The notes under the pieces were generated by a model. That model was not told the origin of the DNA. It saw nothing but the letters and a program-made list of their open reading frames with translations, and did not search any database. Shown piece by piece: positions 26,162-35,388 of a stretch of DNA of 64,000 nt. The translations under genes and the position numbers were made by a program. Source of the DNA: Blautia sp. GTDB taxonomy: Bacteria; Bacillota; Clostridia; Lachnospirales; Lachnospiraceae. The stretch is from NCBI GenBank assembly GCA_022770365.1, contig JALEHU010000077.1, positions 1 through 64,000 of the forward strand, given 5' to 3'. Within the stretch, counting starts at the first letter, position 1. Each line of letters opens with the position of its first letter.

Positions 26162-28126
26162 CTACTGTTTTTTGCGGAATTGATGGTAACCCCAGGCACC
26201 TGCAGAAGCAAAAAAGGCGGTTCCAAGCATGATCAGCCAAAATGCGGGATTGGAATCATCAGATGTTTTTGGTGAGTCTGACGCAGCAAATCCCCCGTTG
26301 CCTGTATTGTCCCCATCTCCGCTTTGTTCCGCTGAAGAAACATCCTCCGGTGATGAAGTCGGAGAAATATTTACGATCTGTACCGAAGCTGTTGACTGTA
26401 CAATTTTATTCCCTGTTTCTCTTGTCTTTACAAGTACCTGATTGAGCAGCTCCCCGCTTTTCAAATCTTCGGGCAGGGTTGCCACAGCATCCAGTGAAAA
26501 TACTTCTCCCGGAGGAATTTCCGTGATCAGAGCCTGGGTTTTATCCGTGTTCAGCAGAACTCCCTCTTTCTCCACAAACTGTGCGCGGATATTTTCTGTC
26601 TGAAATCGTTCTGTGCTGAGGACAGAATGAAGCGTACGTTCTCCTGTATTTCTGATACAGATCTGATATATAATGGTATCTCCCGGTCCTGCTTTGGTAC
26701 GATCTGCAGATTTGCTTACAGAAAAGTCCACTTTAAGCGGAGTCACTGGTGTTTTCAGAGTAGCATCACGGACGATGGTCGTCCCCGGATCTGATGTTTT
26801 CTGTGCGGAAGCCGTAATCCTGTTGACAATGGATTCACTCCGATCTTCCGGTATTTTCACCTGACAGGTAATCTGCCTGATTTCTCCTGTATATAAATCC
26901 GTCAGTACAGCTCTTTTACCGGTGACATCCGTTTCCAGGGATCCGTCAGATAACCAGGTATAGTTAAGATCTGATGAACTGATACTGCTCTCCAGTGATA
27001 TCAGAGGAAGAGGCTGCTGCCCGGTATTTGTGATGCTTACCAGATAGGAAAGCGTCTGACCGGGTCTGGGATTTTCGCTGTCTGTTTTAATAGAAAGCGC
27101 GAAGTCTGCAGGAGTTTCCGATGCTTCCAGTACAACACCTGATTCGTCTGTCAGCAGAATAATACGCTGACCATTTTCCAGCATGGACAAAACAATTCCT
27201 CCTGCTTTGCCATCATCAAAAGACTGCTGTTCAGCCGTGGAACTCCGGACAAGAACTTCCAGCAGACGCGCGCTTTCACAATAACGATACTCCTCCTTCA
27301 GGATCAGAGGAATTGTCACGGTGCAGGAATCTTTCCCGAGCTCTTCATCCGTAAAAACGCACGTTACTTCTGCACCAGCTTCAGGCTCTCCCCCTTCACC
27401 CGGAAAAATCAATATTCTGGAGCTGCAGCCCTTGGACAGTTCTTCTTCCGGCACGCTGAAATATTTTGAGATCCATGCTTCAAGTACAATCTCCATATTG
27501 TTTCCCGCTGTCATATCAGAAGTTTCTCTTAAGTCGTCAGAAACAGTTACTGCTGTCACTATGTGTTTTTCAAATTGCGAAGCATCCGCTGTTACTCTCA
27601 TTTCAGAAATATTTACACATAAATCAGAACTTTTTACAGCTGATTCCGACTCTTCTCTTTCCACTGATTCCGGCTCTGATTCTTCCGCGTCTGGTTCTTC
27701 TTCTACTGGTTCTTCTGTTCCAGGTTCCCCTTCTGCCGTTTCTTCCGCTTCCGTTTTTTTATCAATTCCCCTTTCTTCTTTCTCTTTTGCTTCTGCTTCC
27801 TCATCTGTTTTTTTTCCGAAAGCATCTTCATCAGAAGCAGGCCTCGGTGTTAACTGTACCTCATCCGATATCATTTCTTTATTATCATTCTTACCGTTTT
27901 TGTATGAATCCACCCATGCTTTCAGTCCCGTTATTTCCACAGTGAGCTCTGCCCGGTAGTTTTCCTCATCTGTCCAGACTGCAGCGGAAACCATTTTAAG
28001 CTTCTCATCCTGCTGTCCCGGTTCTGCGCCAAATGCTGTCCCGGAAAGGCAGATATTCATCATTCCCGTCAGCATAAGAACTGTCATGCCGAAACCTGTC
28101 ATCCTGCATAAATATCTGTTTTTCAT
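26162..28126 (-). CDS. secreted DUF11-type repeat protein with sortase-like C-terminus
   Basis: Function unknown; predicted surface protein. A signal peptide (about 1-33, ending SGTAFGA) is followed by a Glu-rich low-complexity region near residues 95-170. Two DUF11-like beta domains start at SIKTDSENPRPGQTLSY and SVSKSADRTKAGPGDTI, each with the xxTNTG / IRNTG core. A Ser/Gly/Asp linker leads to SPKTSDDSN, a membrane span (FWLIMLGTAFFASAGAW) and basic RKKQ. This resembles clostridial (S/N)PxT-type sorting signals, though with Ser instead of the usual Gly. AGGAG precedes the ATG. No sortase gene is in the window. It lies on its own, 138 bases upstream of murE. Confidence 0.7.
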   Translation of the reverse strand: MKNRYLCRMTGFGMTVLMLTGMMNICLSGTAFGAEPGQQDEKLKMVSAAVWTDEENYRAELTVEITGLKAWVDSYKNGKNDNKEMISDEVQLTPRPASDEDAFGKKTDEEAEAKEKEERGIDKKTEAEETAEGEPGTEEPVEEEPDAEESEPESVEREESESAVKSSDLCVNISEMRVTADASQFEKHIVTAVTVSDDLRETSDMTAGNNMEIVLEAWISKYFSVPEEELSKGCSSRILIFPGEGGEPEAGAEVTCVFTDEELGKDSCTVTIPLILKEEYRYCESARLLEVLVRSSTAEQQSFDDGKAGGIVLSMLENGQRIILLTDESGVVLEASETPADFALSIKTDSENPRPGQTLSYLVSITNTGQQPLPLISLESSISSSDLNYTWLSDGSLETDVTGKRAVLTDLYTGEIRQITCQVKIPEDRSESIVNRITASAQKTSDPGTTIVRDATLKTPVTPLKVDFSVSKSADRTKAGPGDTIIYQICIRNTGERTLHSVLSTERFQTENIRAQFVEKEGVLLNTDKTQALITEIPPGEVFSLDAVATLPEDLKSGELLNQVLVKTRETGNKIVQSTASVQIVNISPTSSPEDVSSAEQSGDGDNTGNGGFAASDSPKTSDDSNPAFWLIMLGTAFFASAGAWGYHQFRKKQ

Positions 28127-28526
28127 ATTCTTCTCCTATTTCCTGCGCAGTCCCCGATTTCTACACATATCTTGCTCTTTATTTTGCAATGCTGCTATTT
28201 CTCATTGTTCACTTGTCTGTGATTACATACAGCCGGGTACCCCCAATAGGCATTCCTCCCTTCACTGTGATTTTTCAAATTAAGAATGGGTAATTTCGCC
28301 GATCCGGCGAATCAGAATGAAATCATTCCCGCAGAGACAGGAATGTGACACTTAGACCATAACACTTTTTTGCTTCCAGCACAAGCAATTCCATAATTCT
28401 TTACTTTTTTTACACTTTTTTTATAATTAGTTAAATACTAAACCAGTTAATAAACGATTTAGAAATTTTCGATTTCTTTTAGAAATAATACACACTTTGC
28501 TCACATTTCTTCGCTATAATACTTTT

Positions 28527-28612
28527 TGGATAGATGAAAACCACTCTCTATCTCCCCCCTCAAAAAAGTAAAGGAAACAAGCCGTCTGTATATGCAGGCG
28601 GCTTTTCCTTTT
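28527..28612 (+). ncRNA. candidate small RNA with C-rich loop and terminator
   Basis: A perfect TATAAT (28515-28520) without a convincing -35 is followed by a stem GATAGA/TCTATC (28529-28552), a single-stranded TCCCCCCTC and then a terminator stem (AAGCCGTCTG with CAGGCGGCTT) plus T-rich tail. No ORF with a ribosome site fits. Short Firmicute sRNAs often carry such C-rich anti-Shine-Dalgarno stretches. It could instead be an attenuated leader of the downstream gene, but that gene has its own promoter. The rest of 28127-28526 is AT-rich with nothing else I can call. Confidence 0.4.
28579..28612 (+). terminator. terminator of the candidate small RNA
   Basis: Ten-pair stem with one G-U pair and a six-base loop, followed by TTTTCCTTTT. 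Confidence 0.65.
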
Positions 28613-28632
28613 CGTTTTCCCAATTCTTTTTA

Positions 28633-28661
28633 TTGCATTTCCAGCACATGTCTTTTATAAT
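28633..28661 (+). promoter_or_regulatory. promoter of the carbamate kinase gene
   Basis: TTGCAT (28633-28638), a 17-base spacer and TATAAT (28656-28661). The roughly 100-base leader has an inverted repeat (CAGTAAC near 28695 with GTTACTG near 28728) before the ribosome site. Confidence 0.75.
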
Positions 28662-28769
28662 AAAGAAATATGAAACACGTATCACGTGTCTGTTCAGTAA
28701 CTCCGCAGAATATTGTCTGCCGAACAGTTACTGATGCAGAATAAATCAGATAGAAATGAGGTATTCCCT

Positions 28770-29702
28770 ATGAGCGAAAGAATCGCAGTAGTTGCATTGG
28801 GCCACAGAGCTTTAGGTACTACCCTTCCGGAACAGCAGGTTGCTGCCAAGGCTGCCGCCAAAGCCATCGCAGATCTGGTTGAGGAAGGCACATCCGTTGT
28901 CATTTCACACAGTAATGGTCCTCAGGTGGGCATGATTCATACAGCAATGAATGAATTCGGCAAGGCACATCCTGACTATACATTTGCTCCCATGTCCGTA
29001 TGCTCCGCAATGAGCCAGGGCTATATCGGATACGACCTTCAGAACGCGATCCGCACAGAGTTCATTTCCCGCGGAATCTATAAACCTGTGGCAACTGTAC
29101 TGACTCAGGTAGTCATCGACCCTTATGACGACGCATTTGCCGAACCGGAGAAAATCATCGGCCGTGTTCTCACTGAAGAAGAAGCAGAAGCAGAAGAAGA
29201 AAAAGGCAACTTTGTCACAAAAATATCCGACAACTGTTACCGCAGAATCGTAGCCGCTCCCAGGCCGCAGAAGATTATAGAGCTTGAGACCATCCGTATA
29301 CTTGCAGAAGCGGGGCAGATCGTCATCGCAGCCGGCGGCGGCGGAATTCCTGTTATGGAACAGGGTATACGCCTTCACGGCGCCAGCGCTATTATTGAGA
29401 AAGACCTGGCAAGCGGACTTCTGGCAGAACAGCTTAACGCTGATACCCTGATGATCCTCACAAGCGTAGAGAAAGTGAGCCTGAACCTCGGCAGAAATGA
29501 CGAGGAATTCCTGGATGAAATTAACACAGAAGAAGCAAAGAAGCATATCGCAGATAATCAGTTTGCCCCCGGTTCCATGCTTCCCAAATTCGAAGCCGGT
29601 GTCTCCTTTGTTGAAAAAGGTGAAGGACGCCGTACGATCATCACCGATATCACTCATGCCAGAGATGCTTACAGAGGAAAAACCGGAACAATCATCAAAT
29701 AA
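28770..29702 (+). CDS. arcC: carbamate kinase
   Basis: Amino-acid-kinase fold enzyme interconverting carbamoyl phosphate + ADP and carbamate + ATP. Landmarks are VVALGHRALGTTLPEQQ at the N-terminus (many homologues have GGNAL here), the substrate loop HSNGPQVGMIHTAM, AAGGGGIPV, and DTLMILTSVEKVSLN. The ATG at 28770 follows ATGAGGTATTCCCT; an upstream in-frame ATG at 28713 lacks a ribosome site. Length 310 is normal. No arginine deiminase or ornithine carbamoyltransferase genes are adjacent, so it may serve purine/allantoin or other carbamoyl-phosphate catabolism. Confidence 0.92.
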   Translation: MSERIAVVALGHRALGTTLPEQQVAAKAAAKAIADLVEEGTSVVISHSNGPQVGMIHTAMNEFGKAHPDYTFAPMSVCSAMSQGYIGYDLQNAIRTEFISRGIYKPVATVLTQVVIDPYDDAFAEPEKIIGRVLTEEEAEAEEEKGNFVTKISDNCYRRIVAAPRPQKIIELETIRILAEAGQIVIAAGGGGIPVMEQGIRLHGASAIIEKDLASGLLAEQLNADTLMILTSVEKVSLNLGRNDEEFLDEINTEEAKKHIADNQFAPGSMLPKFEAGVSFVEKGEGRRTIITDITHARDAYRGKTGTIIK

Positions 29703-29712
29703 CCTAATATAT

Positions 29713-29747
29713 AACAGGCGGTCATTGAGACCGCCTGTTGTTTTTTT
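29713..29747 (+). terminator. terminator after carbamate kinase
   Basis: Perfect 11-bp stem (AACAGGCGGTC/GACCGCCTGTT) with a five-base loop, then GTTTTTTT. It sits 10 bases past the arcC stop and between two convergent genes. Confidence 0.9.
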
Positions 29748-29770
29748 ATTATTTTTTATCTGTTCTGTCA

Positions 29771-31906
29771 TTACATGGATTTGCGCTCTGCGATCTCCGC
29801 CATCTTCGCCTCATTCAGACGGGTGTCCCCATGCACACGGCTGTAGGAAAGGTAGCCGTTCATACGATCGATCTTCGTCAGGTTTCTGGAGCCGCATACC
29901 GGGCATACATCCATTTCCAGTTCCTCGTGACCGCAGTCATCACAGTAAGCAAGAGAAAGATTCACACCTTCATAGTAGCCGAGAGCCATGGCGCGGCGGA
30001 TCAGCGTTCGGATGGCTTCCTTGTTATATCCGATCGGATAACGGACATACTGAATCTTGCCGCCATTGCAAAGTTCCCAGAACCGTCCCTCCAGATCCTG
30101 TTTCTCAATAGGAGTCACATCCTCTGTCACATGACAATGGAAACTGTTGCTTACATACGGACGGTCAGAAACACCTTCCACGATTCCATACATCTTGCGG
30201 AACTGTTCTACCTGCAGACCGCAAAGACTCTCTGCCGGAGTTCCGTAGATCGCATACAGATATCCATCTTCTTCCTTAAACTTGTTCACTTTGTCATTGA
30301 TGTATTTCAGGACATCCAGCGCAAACTGTCCGTCCTCCTTGATAGATTTCCCGTTATACAGTTCCTGAAGTTCATTCAATGCAGTTATTCCGAAGGAAGC
30401 GGTCATTGGTTTCAGGATCTTTCCGATTTTTTCATGCGGCTGAAGATGTCCGCCGTAAAAACCGCCTTCACAATAAGCCAGAGGATTGGTGGATGCGCGC
30501 ATCTGTCCCAGATATTCATAAGTGCGGATGTGCAGATTACGGATCATTTCCAGATAGAAATCAAGCACTTCGTAAAAATCTCTGCTCTCGGCGCGGGACT
30601 TGGCAAGGATCATCGGAAGATGCAGACTGACTGCGCCCACATTAAATCTTCCAACAAATACCGGAACATCATTCTCATCTGCAGGATGCATACCGCCGCG
30701 TTCATACCACGGGCTTAAAAACGCACGGCATCCCATTGGGCTGATGACTTTTCCGTAACGCTTGTACATGCTGGAAATATAGCCCTTGCCGGACATGGAC
30801 AGCCAGTCAGGATACATCGTCTTGGAAGAACATTCCACACCAGCCTCAAATACATCCTCACAGCATTTGCCGGGGCCGTGAATATTCTCATCATAAAGGA
30901 ACACGATCTTCGGGAAAAGAACGGGTTTTTTGTGTCCTTTCCTGCCCTGTCCGCCCATATGGACTTCCAGAAGGGAAAGATTGCACATCTTCTCAAACTG
31001 TTTAGTTCCAAGACCGAGAGTGACTGTCACAAACGGATAATCCCCACGGGAAGAACCTACCGTATTTAATTTATATTCAATGCCCTGCCATCCCTGGTCA
31101 TAATCTCTGCGGACCTTATCCAGAGCATATTCTATCGCCTTTTCTTCTCTGCCGCTCCAGCCGGGATCAGAATACTTCATAAATTCCTGAATGTACTTAT
31201 CATAGCTCTTCTGTGCGTAGGGAGCCAGGATCTTATCAACCTCCGGCACGGTAAAACCACCGTACTGCTGTGCTGCAGTACTCAGAATGATATCACCCAT
31301 AACATCAAATGCAGTATCCAGAGTCTTTGGCTCGTTATACCATACATTGCCCATTTCAAATCCGCCCTTCAGTACGGAAGCAACATCGAAAAGGCAGCAG
31401 TTCATGGTGTCAAGACGTGCAGACTGGTCATGAATATAAATGTAGCCGTCCTTGCAGGCCTGCAGCTCATTGCGGTTCATAAAGAACTTCCGGTAAAGCT
31501 CCTTGTTCAGCTCATTAAAGATCAGACTTCTCTTGGTAGCAACCAGAGCGCTGTCCGTGTTGGCATTGCTCTTGTCACCGATATAGCGGATCGCCTGGCT
31601 CTTGGTATAGACGTCATCCATCATGTGGATAAAATCCAGCTTATAATTGCGGTAATCGCGATAGCTCTTGGCAACCGCCGGATTCACGCGCTCAAGAGCA
31701 CCCTCTACGATATTATGCATCTCCTGAATTTCGATTTCATTTTTGCCAAGGGAATCTGCATGTTCCTGGGCAAAACGACAGATAAACTCCTTCTCTTCAT
31801 CGGAAAATGTATATAAAATACGTGCAGCAGACTTATTCACTGCAGCGACAATTTTCTGCGGATTAAACTCTTCACGGGTTCCGTCTTTCTTAATCACATA
31901 AATCAT
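29771..31906 (-). CDS. nrdD: anaerobic ribonucleoside-triphosphate reductase NrdD
   Basis: Oxygen-sensitive class III reductase that makes dNTPs by glycyl-radical chemistry. The N-terminus is an ATP-cone (IKKDGTREEFNPQKIVAAV). The catalytic barrel contains NTVGSSRGDYPFVTVTLG. Near the C-terminus are a zinc site (CDDCG ... CPVCGS) and the glycyl-radical loop RMNGYLSYSRVHGDTR. The 711 residues fit the family. The activase gene nrdG, often adjacent, is not in this window. The promoter region has an extended -10 overlapped by a 14-bp palindrome. Confidence 0.97.
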   Translation of the reverse strand: MIYVIKKDGTREEFNPQKIVAAVNKSAARILYTFSDEEKEFICRFAQEHADSLGKNEIEIQEMHNIVEGALERVNPAVAKSYRDYRNYKLDFIHMMDDVYTKSQAIRYIGDKSNANTDSALVATKRSLIFNELNKELYRKFFMNRNELQACKDGYIYIHDQSARLDTMNCCLFDVASVLKGGFEMGNVWYNEPKTLDTAFDVMGDIILSTAAQQYGGFTVPEVDKILAPYAQKSYDKYIQEFMKYSDPGWSGREEKAIEYALDKVRRDYDQGWQGIEYKLNTVGSSRGDYPFVTVTLGLGTKQFEKMCNLSLLEVHMGGQGRKGHKKPVLFPKIVFLYDENIHGPGKCCEDVFEAGVECSSKTMYPDWLSMSGKGYISSMYKRYGKVISPMGCRAFLSPWYERGGMHPADENDVPVFVGRFNVGAVSLHLPMILAKSRAESRDFYEVLDFYLEMIRNLHIRTYEYLGQMRASTNPLAYCEGGFYGGHLQPHEKIGKILKPMTASFGITALNELQELYNGKSIKEDGQFALDVLKYINDKVNKFKEEDGYLYAIYGTPAESLCGLQVEQFRKMYGIVEGVSDRPYVSNSFHCHVTEDVTPIEKQDLEGRFWELCNGGKIQYVRYPIGYNKEAIRTLIRRAMALGYYEGVNLSLAYCDDCGHEELEMDVCPVCGSRNLTKIDRMNGYLSYSRVHGDTRLNEAKMAEIAERKSM

Positions 31907-31978
31907 ACCTTTTTTCTCCTATATACTACATCTAGTGGAATTTCCCCTTAATCCCCCATTTTTTCTCCATATCTGGTG

Positions 31979-31994
31979 TACTTGTCCAAGTATA
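31979..31994 (-). promoter_or_regulatory. nrdD promoter with overlapping palindrome
   Basis: On the minus strand TGATATACT reads as an extended -10 (TG-n-TATACT, hexamer 31989-31994). The palindrome TACTTG-TC-CAAGTA (31979-31992) covers it. It is a repressor-site candidate; it does not match the NrdR box consensus well. A weaker half-symmetric ACTACATCTAGT lies at 31925-31936. Confidence 0.4.
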
Positions 31995-32043
31995 TCACAA
32001 CTCCTGCCAAAAAGGAAGAGGGTATTTGTTATCTTATTGGATT

Positions 32044-32134
32044 TCGCAATTTATACAATTGCGATTCAAAATATCAGAATCATCTGATATGAAAAGGAAT
32101 TCCCGGAAATTATGATTATTCGCTGCTTAATCAT
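32044..32134. promoter_or_regulatory. three inverted repeats upstream of asnA
   Basis: In the 316-base gap between nrdD and asnA are three perfect inverted repeats: TCGCAATT-5-AATTGCGA (32044-32064), ATATCAGA-4-TCTGATAT (32071-32090) and ATGATTA-9-TAATCAT (32112-32134). All lie just upstream of the asnA -35 element and may be operators. No T-box leader is visible. Confidence 0.4.
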
Positions 32135-32153
32135 CGAATTTTTAACTTCAAAA

Positions 32154-32182
32154 TTGCAATGTCCGCTTTTTCCTGATATAAT
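32154..32182 (+). promoter_or_regulatory. asnA promoter
   Basis: TTGCAA (32154-32159), 17-base spacer, TATAAT (32177-32182), about 33 bases before GAGGAGG. Confidence 0.8.
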
Positions 32183-32222
32183 GGTCACCAGTGATTATTA
32201 TGTGTAATGAGGAGGATATTCC

Positions 32223-33230
32223 ATGGAACAGATTAAGATTCCTGTCGGCTACCAGTCAGATTTAAATCTGCATGACACCCAGGTAGCGATCAAGACAGTG
32301 AAAGACTTTTTTCAGCAGACACTGGCACAGAAGCTGAACCTTCTGCGTGTATCCGCGCCTATTTTTGTTGCACCGTCCACCGGTCTCAACGACAACCTTA
32401 ATGGCGTGGAACGTCCGGTAAGCTTCGATATCAAAGGTCAGGAGGAGAATGCGGAAATCGTGCACTCCCTCGCCAAATGGAAACGCTACGCACTGAAGAA
32501 ATACGGGTTTTCTCACGGTGAAGGATTATATACCGATATGGTTGCCATCCGCCGTGACGAGGATGTAGACAACATCCACTCCATCTATGTGGACCAGTGG
32601 GACTGGGAAAAGATCATCTCCAGAGAAGAACGCACAATGGAGACCCTGATCAATACCGTACGTGCCATCTACAGTGTCCTTCGCAAGACAGAGAAATACA
32701 TGGCTGTCCAGTATGATTATATCGAAGAGATCCTGCCTCGTGAGATCGCTTTTGTCTCTACGCAGGAGCTGGTTGACATGTATCCGGACTGCACCCCCAA
32801 GGAACGCGAATACAAAATTGTCAAAGAAAAGGGCGCCGTTTTCCTGATGCAGGTAGGCAAGACCTTAAGCAACGGCGAACGCCATGACGGACGTGCACCG
32901 GACTACGATGACTGGGAACTGAATGGAGATATCCTTGTCTACTATCCGGTTCTGGATATTGCCCTTGAACTCTCTTCCATGGGAATCCGTGTGGATGAGG
33001 AGGCACTCGACCGCCAGCTTACCGCCGCAGGGTGTGATGACAGGCGTGAACTTGACTTCCAGAAAGCAATCTTTAACAAAGAACTTCCATACACGATCGG
33101 CGGCGGTATCGGCCAGTCCCGTATCTGTATGTTCTTCCTCCGCAAGGCACACATCGGAGAAGTACATGCTTCTCTGTGGCCCAAAGAAGTTATGGAGGAA
33201 GCTGCTTCAAAAGGAGTACAGCTTCTGTAA
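32223..33230 (+). CDS. asnA: aspartate--ammonia ligase AsnA
   Basis: Ammonia-dependent asparagine synthetase, a class II aminoacyl-tRNA-synthetase-like enzyme that activates aspartate as the adenylate. The 335-residue sequence has the family N-terminus IKIPVGYQSDLNLHDTQVAI, VAPSTGLNDNLNGVERPV, the YVDQWDWEK core and the C-terminal TIGGGIGQSRICMFFL. ATG at 32223 follows GAGGAGGATATTCC. It appears to be monocistronic with its own strong promoter. Confidence 0.97.
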   Translation: MEQIKIPVGYQSDLNLHDTQVAIKTVKDFFQQTLAQKLNLLRVSAPIFVAPSTGLNDNLNGVERPVSFDIKGQEENAEIVHSLAKWKRYALKKYGFSHGEGLYTDMVAIRRDEDVDNIHSIYVDQWDWEKIISREERTMETLINTVRAIYSVLRKTEKYMAVQYDYIEEILPREIAFVSTQELVDMYPDCTPKEREYKIVKEKGAVFLMQVGKTLSNGERHDGRAPDYDDWELNGDILVYYPVLDIALELSSMGIRVDEEALDRQLTAAGCDDRRELDFQKAIFNKELPYTIGGGIGQSRICMFFLRKAHIGEVHASLWPKEVMEEAASKGVQLL

Positions 33231-33321
33231 ATCAATCATTCCCGTATACCAGTGCTTGCACCGGAAAAAAGCAGATTGTTCTGTCTTCACAATTTTTTCA
33301 GAAATTTAATAATTCCTTTTA

Positions 33322-33350
33322 TTGAAATTGCCCAGACTGCATGATATCAT
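33322..33350 (+). promoter_or_regulatory. promoter of the CBS-domain gene
   Basis: TTGAAA (33322-33327), 17-base spacer, TATCAT (33345-33350), about 40 bases before the start codon. Confidence 0.65.
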
Positions 33351-33393
33351 ATGAGTTGAAAAACCTACAGCACATGTATACGAGGTAATGAAC

Positions 33394-33834
33394 GTGAATA
33401 TATTATTTTTTTTAACACCCAAAAGTGAAGTAGCATACATTTTTGAAGATGAAACACTGAGACAGACTGTGGAGAAAATGGAACATCGGAAATTTTCCTG
33501 CATTCCGATTCTGAGTATGGACGGCAAATATACCGGCACCATTTCGGAGGGAGACCTATTATGGGGTATCAAGCGACTGAATCTTACAGATATCCGATCA
33601 ATGGAATCGGTCCCCATTATGGCAATCCCCCGCAGAGCTACATACAAGCCTGTACATGTGAACTCCAATATGGAAGACCTTCTGGACCGTGCCATTAATC
33701 AGAATTATGTCCCTGTTGTGGATGACAACGGTTATTTTATAGGTATCATAACCCGTAAGGAAATAATTAAATATTGCTACAAAGAGCTTAAGAAATTATC
33801 AGCAGATGATTCAGCAGAAAATCCCGGAGAATAA
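33394..33834 (+). CDS. CBS-domain pair protein
   Basis: Small cytoplasmic protein made of two CBS motifs (Bateman module), which usually bind adenosyl ligands and report energy state; its partner is unknown. CBS1 spans about 10-60 (TLRQTVEKMEHRKFSCIPIL ... GTISEGDLL) and CBS2 about 75-130 (NMEDLLDRAINQNYVPVVDD ... IGIITRKEII). GTG at 33394 is favoured because GAGG lies eight bases before it, giving NILFFLTPKSEVAY at the N-terminus; the ATG at 33388 is too close to that site. The tail overlaps the terminator. Confidence 0.85.
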   Translation: MNILFFLTPKSEVAYIFEDETLRQTVEKMEHRKFSCIPILSMDGKYTGTISEGDLLWGIKRLNLTDIRSMESVPIMAIPRRATYKPVHVNSNMEDLLDRAINQNYVPVVDDNGYFIGIITRKEIIKYCYKELKKLSADDSAENPGE

Positions 33835-33849
33835 TCTCCGGGATTTTTT
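33821..33849 (+). terminator. terminator overlapping the CBS gene stop
   Basis: Perfect 9-bp stem ATCCCGGAG/CTCCGGGAT with a six-base loop containing the stop codon, then a T-run. Confidence 0.88.
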
Positions 33850-33889
33850 CTGCAGTAAAAACAAAACACAATCGTTTCTTTCTGATTCT

Positions 33890-34630
33890 TTATAAAATTT
33901 TTGACAGGAAATCTCTCAGTCTCTGGTTTTTCGGGTTTGCGAAAAATTCCTTCGGTGTGTTTTCTTCCTGGATCTTTCCTTCATCAATAAAAAGAACTCT
34001 GGTAGCTACCTCTCTGGCAAAGCCCATTTCATGAGTAACAACTACCATCGTCATACCTGACTTTGCAAGTTCTTTCATAAGTTCCAGAACTTCTCCTACC
34101 ATCTCCGGATCCAATGCGGATGTCGGTTCATCGAACAGCATCACATCCGGATTCATCGCCAGCGCTCTGGCAATGGCGATACGCTGTTTCTGACCGCCGG
34201 AAAGCATATCCGGGTATTCGTTGGCTTTATCCGGAAGTCCGACTCTCTGAAGAAGCTCATCTGCTCTGCGGCTGGCTTCTTCCTCAGTCATCAGCTTCAG
34301 TTTCACCGGAGCCAGCATAATATTTTTCCTGATCGTCATATGAGGAAAAAGATTGAACTGCTGGAACACCATGCCGATTTTCTGGCGCATTCTGTCCACA
34401 TTGACTTTTTTGTCCGTAATATCCACGCCTTCAAAGGTAATGGTTCCGCCTGTGGGCATCTCCAGCAGATTCAGAGAACGGAGAAAAGTGGATTTTCCGC
34501 AGCCGGAAGGACCGACAATTGCCACAACTTCACCTTTTCTGATTTCTGTACTGATGCCATTAAGAACATTCAGAGCGCCGAAGCTTTTCTGAAGATTGTC
34601 TACCTTGATTAAAACGTCACTTTCTTTCAT
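33890..34630 (-). CDS. polar amino acid ABC transporter ATPase (GlnQ family)
   Basis: ATP-binding subunit of an amino-acid importer. Walker A is [18 protein letters not shown]-loop [11 protein letters not shown], signature [17 protein letters not shown], Walker [15 protein letters not shown] and the switch His in VVTHEMGFA. The 246-residue size is typical of GlnQ/HisP/ArtP. The start overlaps the permease gene. Substrate cannot be assigned from sequence; polar or cystine-type amino acids are likely. Confidence 0.93.
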   Translation of the reverse strand: MKESDVLIKVDNLQKSFGALNVLNGISTEIRKGEVVAIVGPSGCGKSTFLRSLNLLEMPTGGTITFEGVDITDKKVNVDRMRQKIGMVFQQFNLFPHMTIRKNIMLAPVKLKLMTEEEASRRADELLQRVGLPDKANEYPDMLSGGQKQRIAIARALAMNPDVMLFDEPTSALDPEMVGEVLELMKELAKSGMTMVVVTHEMGFAREVATRVLFIDEGKIQEENTPKEFFANPKNQRLRDFLSKIL

Positions 34631-35306
34631 TGCTTCTCAGCCTCCTTTCCAATTTGCTGACACAGGATGTGAGTCCTACAACGATTACAAGATAAATCAG
34701 CGCAACTGCAAACAGCGGCAGGAACGCCTCATAAGTGGTGCTTCGGATAATATCGCCGCCTCGTGTCAGATCCATAGTTCCGATATATCCGCTGACGGAT
34801 GTTTCCTTGATAAGTACGATAAACTCATTTGCAAGTGCGGGAAGTACATTTTTAAATGCCTGAGGAGCAATTATATAAATCATTGTCATAGGATAGCTAA
34901 GTCCCAGGCTTCGTCCTGCTTCCATCTGTCCACCGTCAATCGACATAATTCCTGAACGGATGATCTCAGCCACATAAGCGGCTGAATTCAGACCGAATGC
35001 CAGCGACGCAACCACCAGTTTGTCCACACGTGCGGACGCAAATACTACATAATAGATAATCAGCAGCTGAACCATCACAGGTGTACCACGGATGACTGTC
35101 AGATAAATACGGCAGATCATATTCAGCAGCTTAAGTTTGCCGATCTTGTCATGAGTAGTCCGGACTACTGCGATCAGAAATCCCAGCACCAGACCGATCA
35201 GCAGTGCAAAAACAGTAATCAGAAGGGTATTTCCAAGTCCTCTGACCAGATACATATATCTGTTTTCTTCAATAAAATTCTGATAAAATTTCTCGCTGAA
35301 AGACAC
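34617..35306 (-). CDS. polar amino acid ABC transporter permease
   Basis: Membrane subunit of the HisMQ/GlnP type. It has the N-terminal [16 protein letters not shown] segment characteristic of the family, several membrane spans and the EAA loop region ([22 protein letters not shown]) that contacts the ATPase. Length 229 residues. Overlaps the ATPase start by 14 bases; the binding protein is 82 bases upstream. Confidence 0.93.
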   Translation of the reverse strand: MSFSEKFYQNFIEENRYMYLVRGLGNTLLITVFALLIGLVLGFLIAVVRTTHDKIGKLKLLNMICRIYLTVIRGTPVMVQLLIIYYVVFASARVDKLVVASLAFGLNSAAYVAEIIRSGIMSIDGGQMEAGRSLGLSYPMTMIYIIAPQAFKNVLPALANEFIVLIKETSVSGYIGTMDLTRGGDIIRSTTYEAFLPLFAVALIYLVIVVGLTSCVSKLERRLRSNERK

Positions 35307-35388
35307 GTTTTTCTCCTTTCATACACAAAATCGGGGGATGATGCCTCTCCCGCGAGTCAACATCCCCCAAGCTCCGTCACATGATCAA

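Noticed and set aside
27321-27959. Ser-rich plus-strand frame opposite the DUF11 gene
   Set aside because: Antisense of a Glu-rich coding stretch; the minus-strand gene has signal peptide, ribosome site and domains.
28905-29771. 288-codon minus-strand frame opposite arcC
   Set aside because: Shadow of carbamate kinase; composition implausible and it would overlap the arcC terminator.
31907-32222. T-box or NrdR-box in the nrdD/asnA gap
   Set aside because: No T-box sequence or specifier hairpin; the palindromes do not fit the NrdR box consensus closely enough to name.
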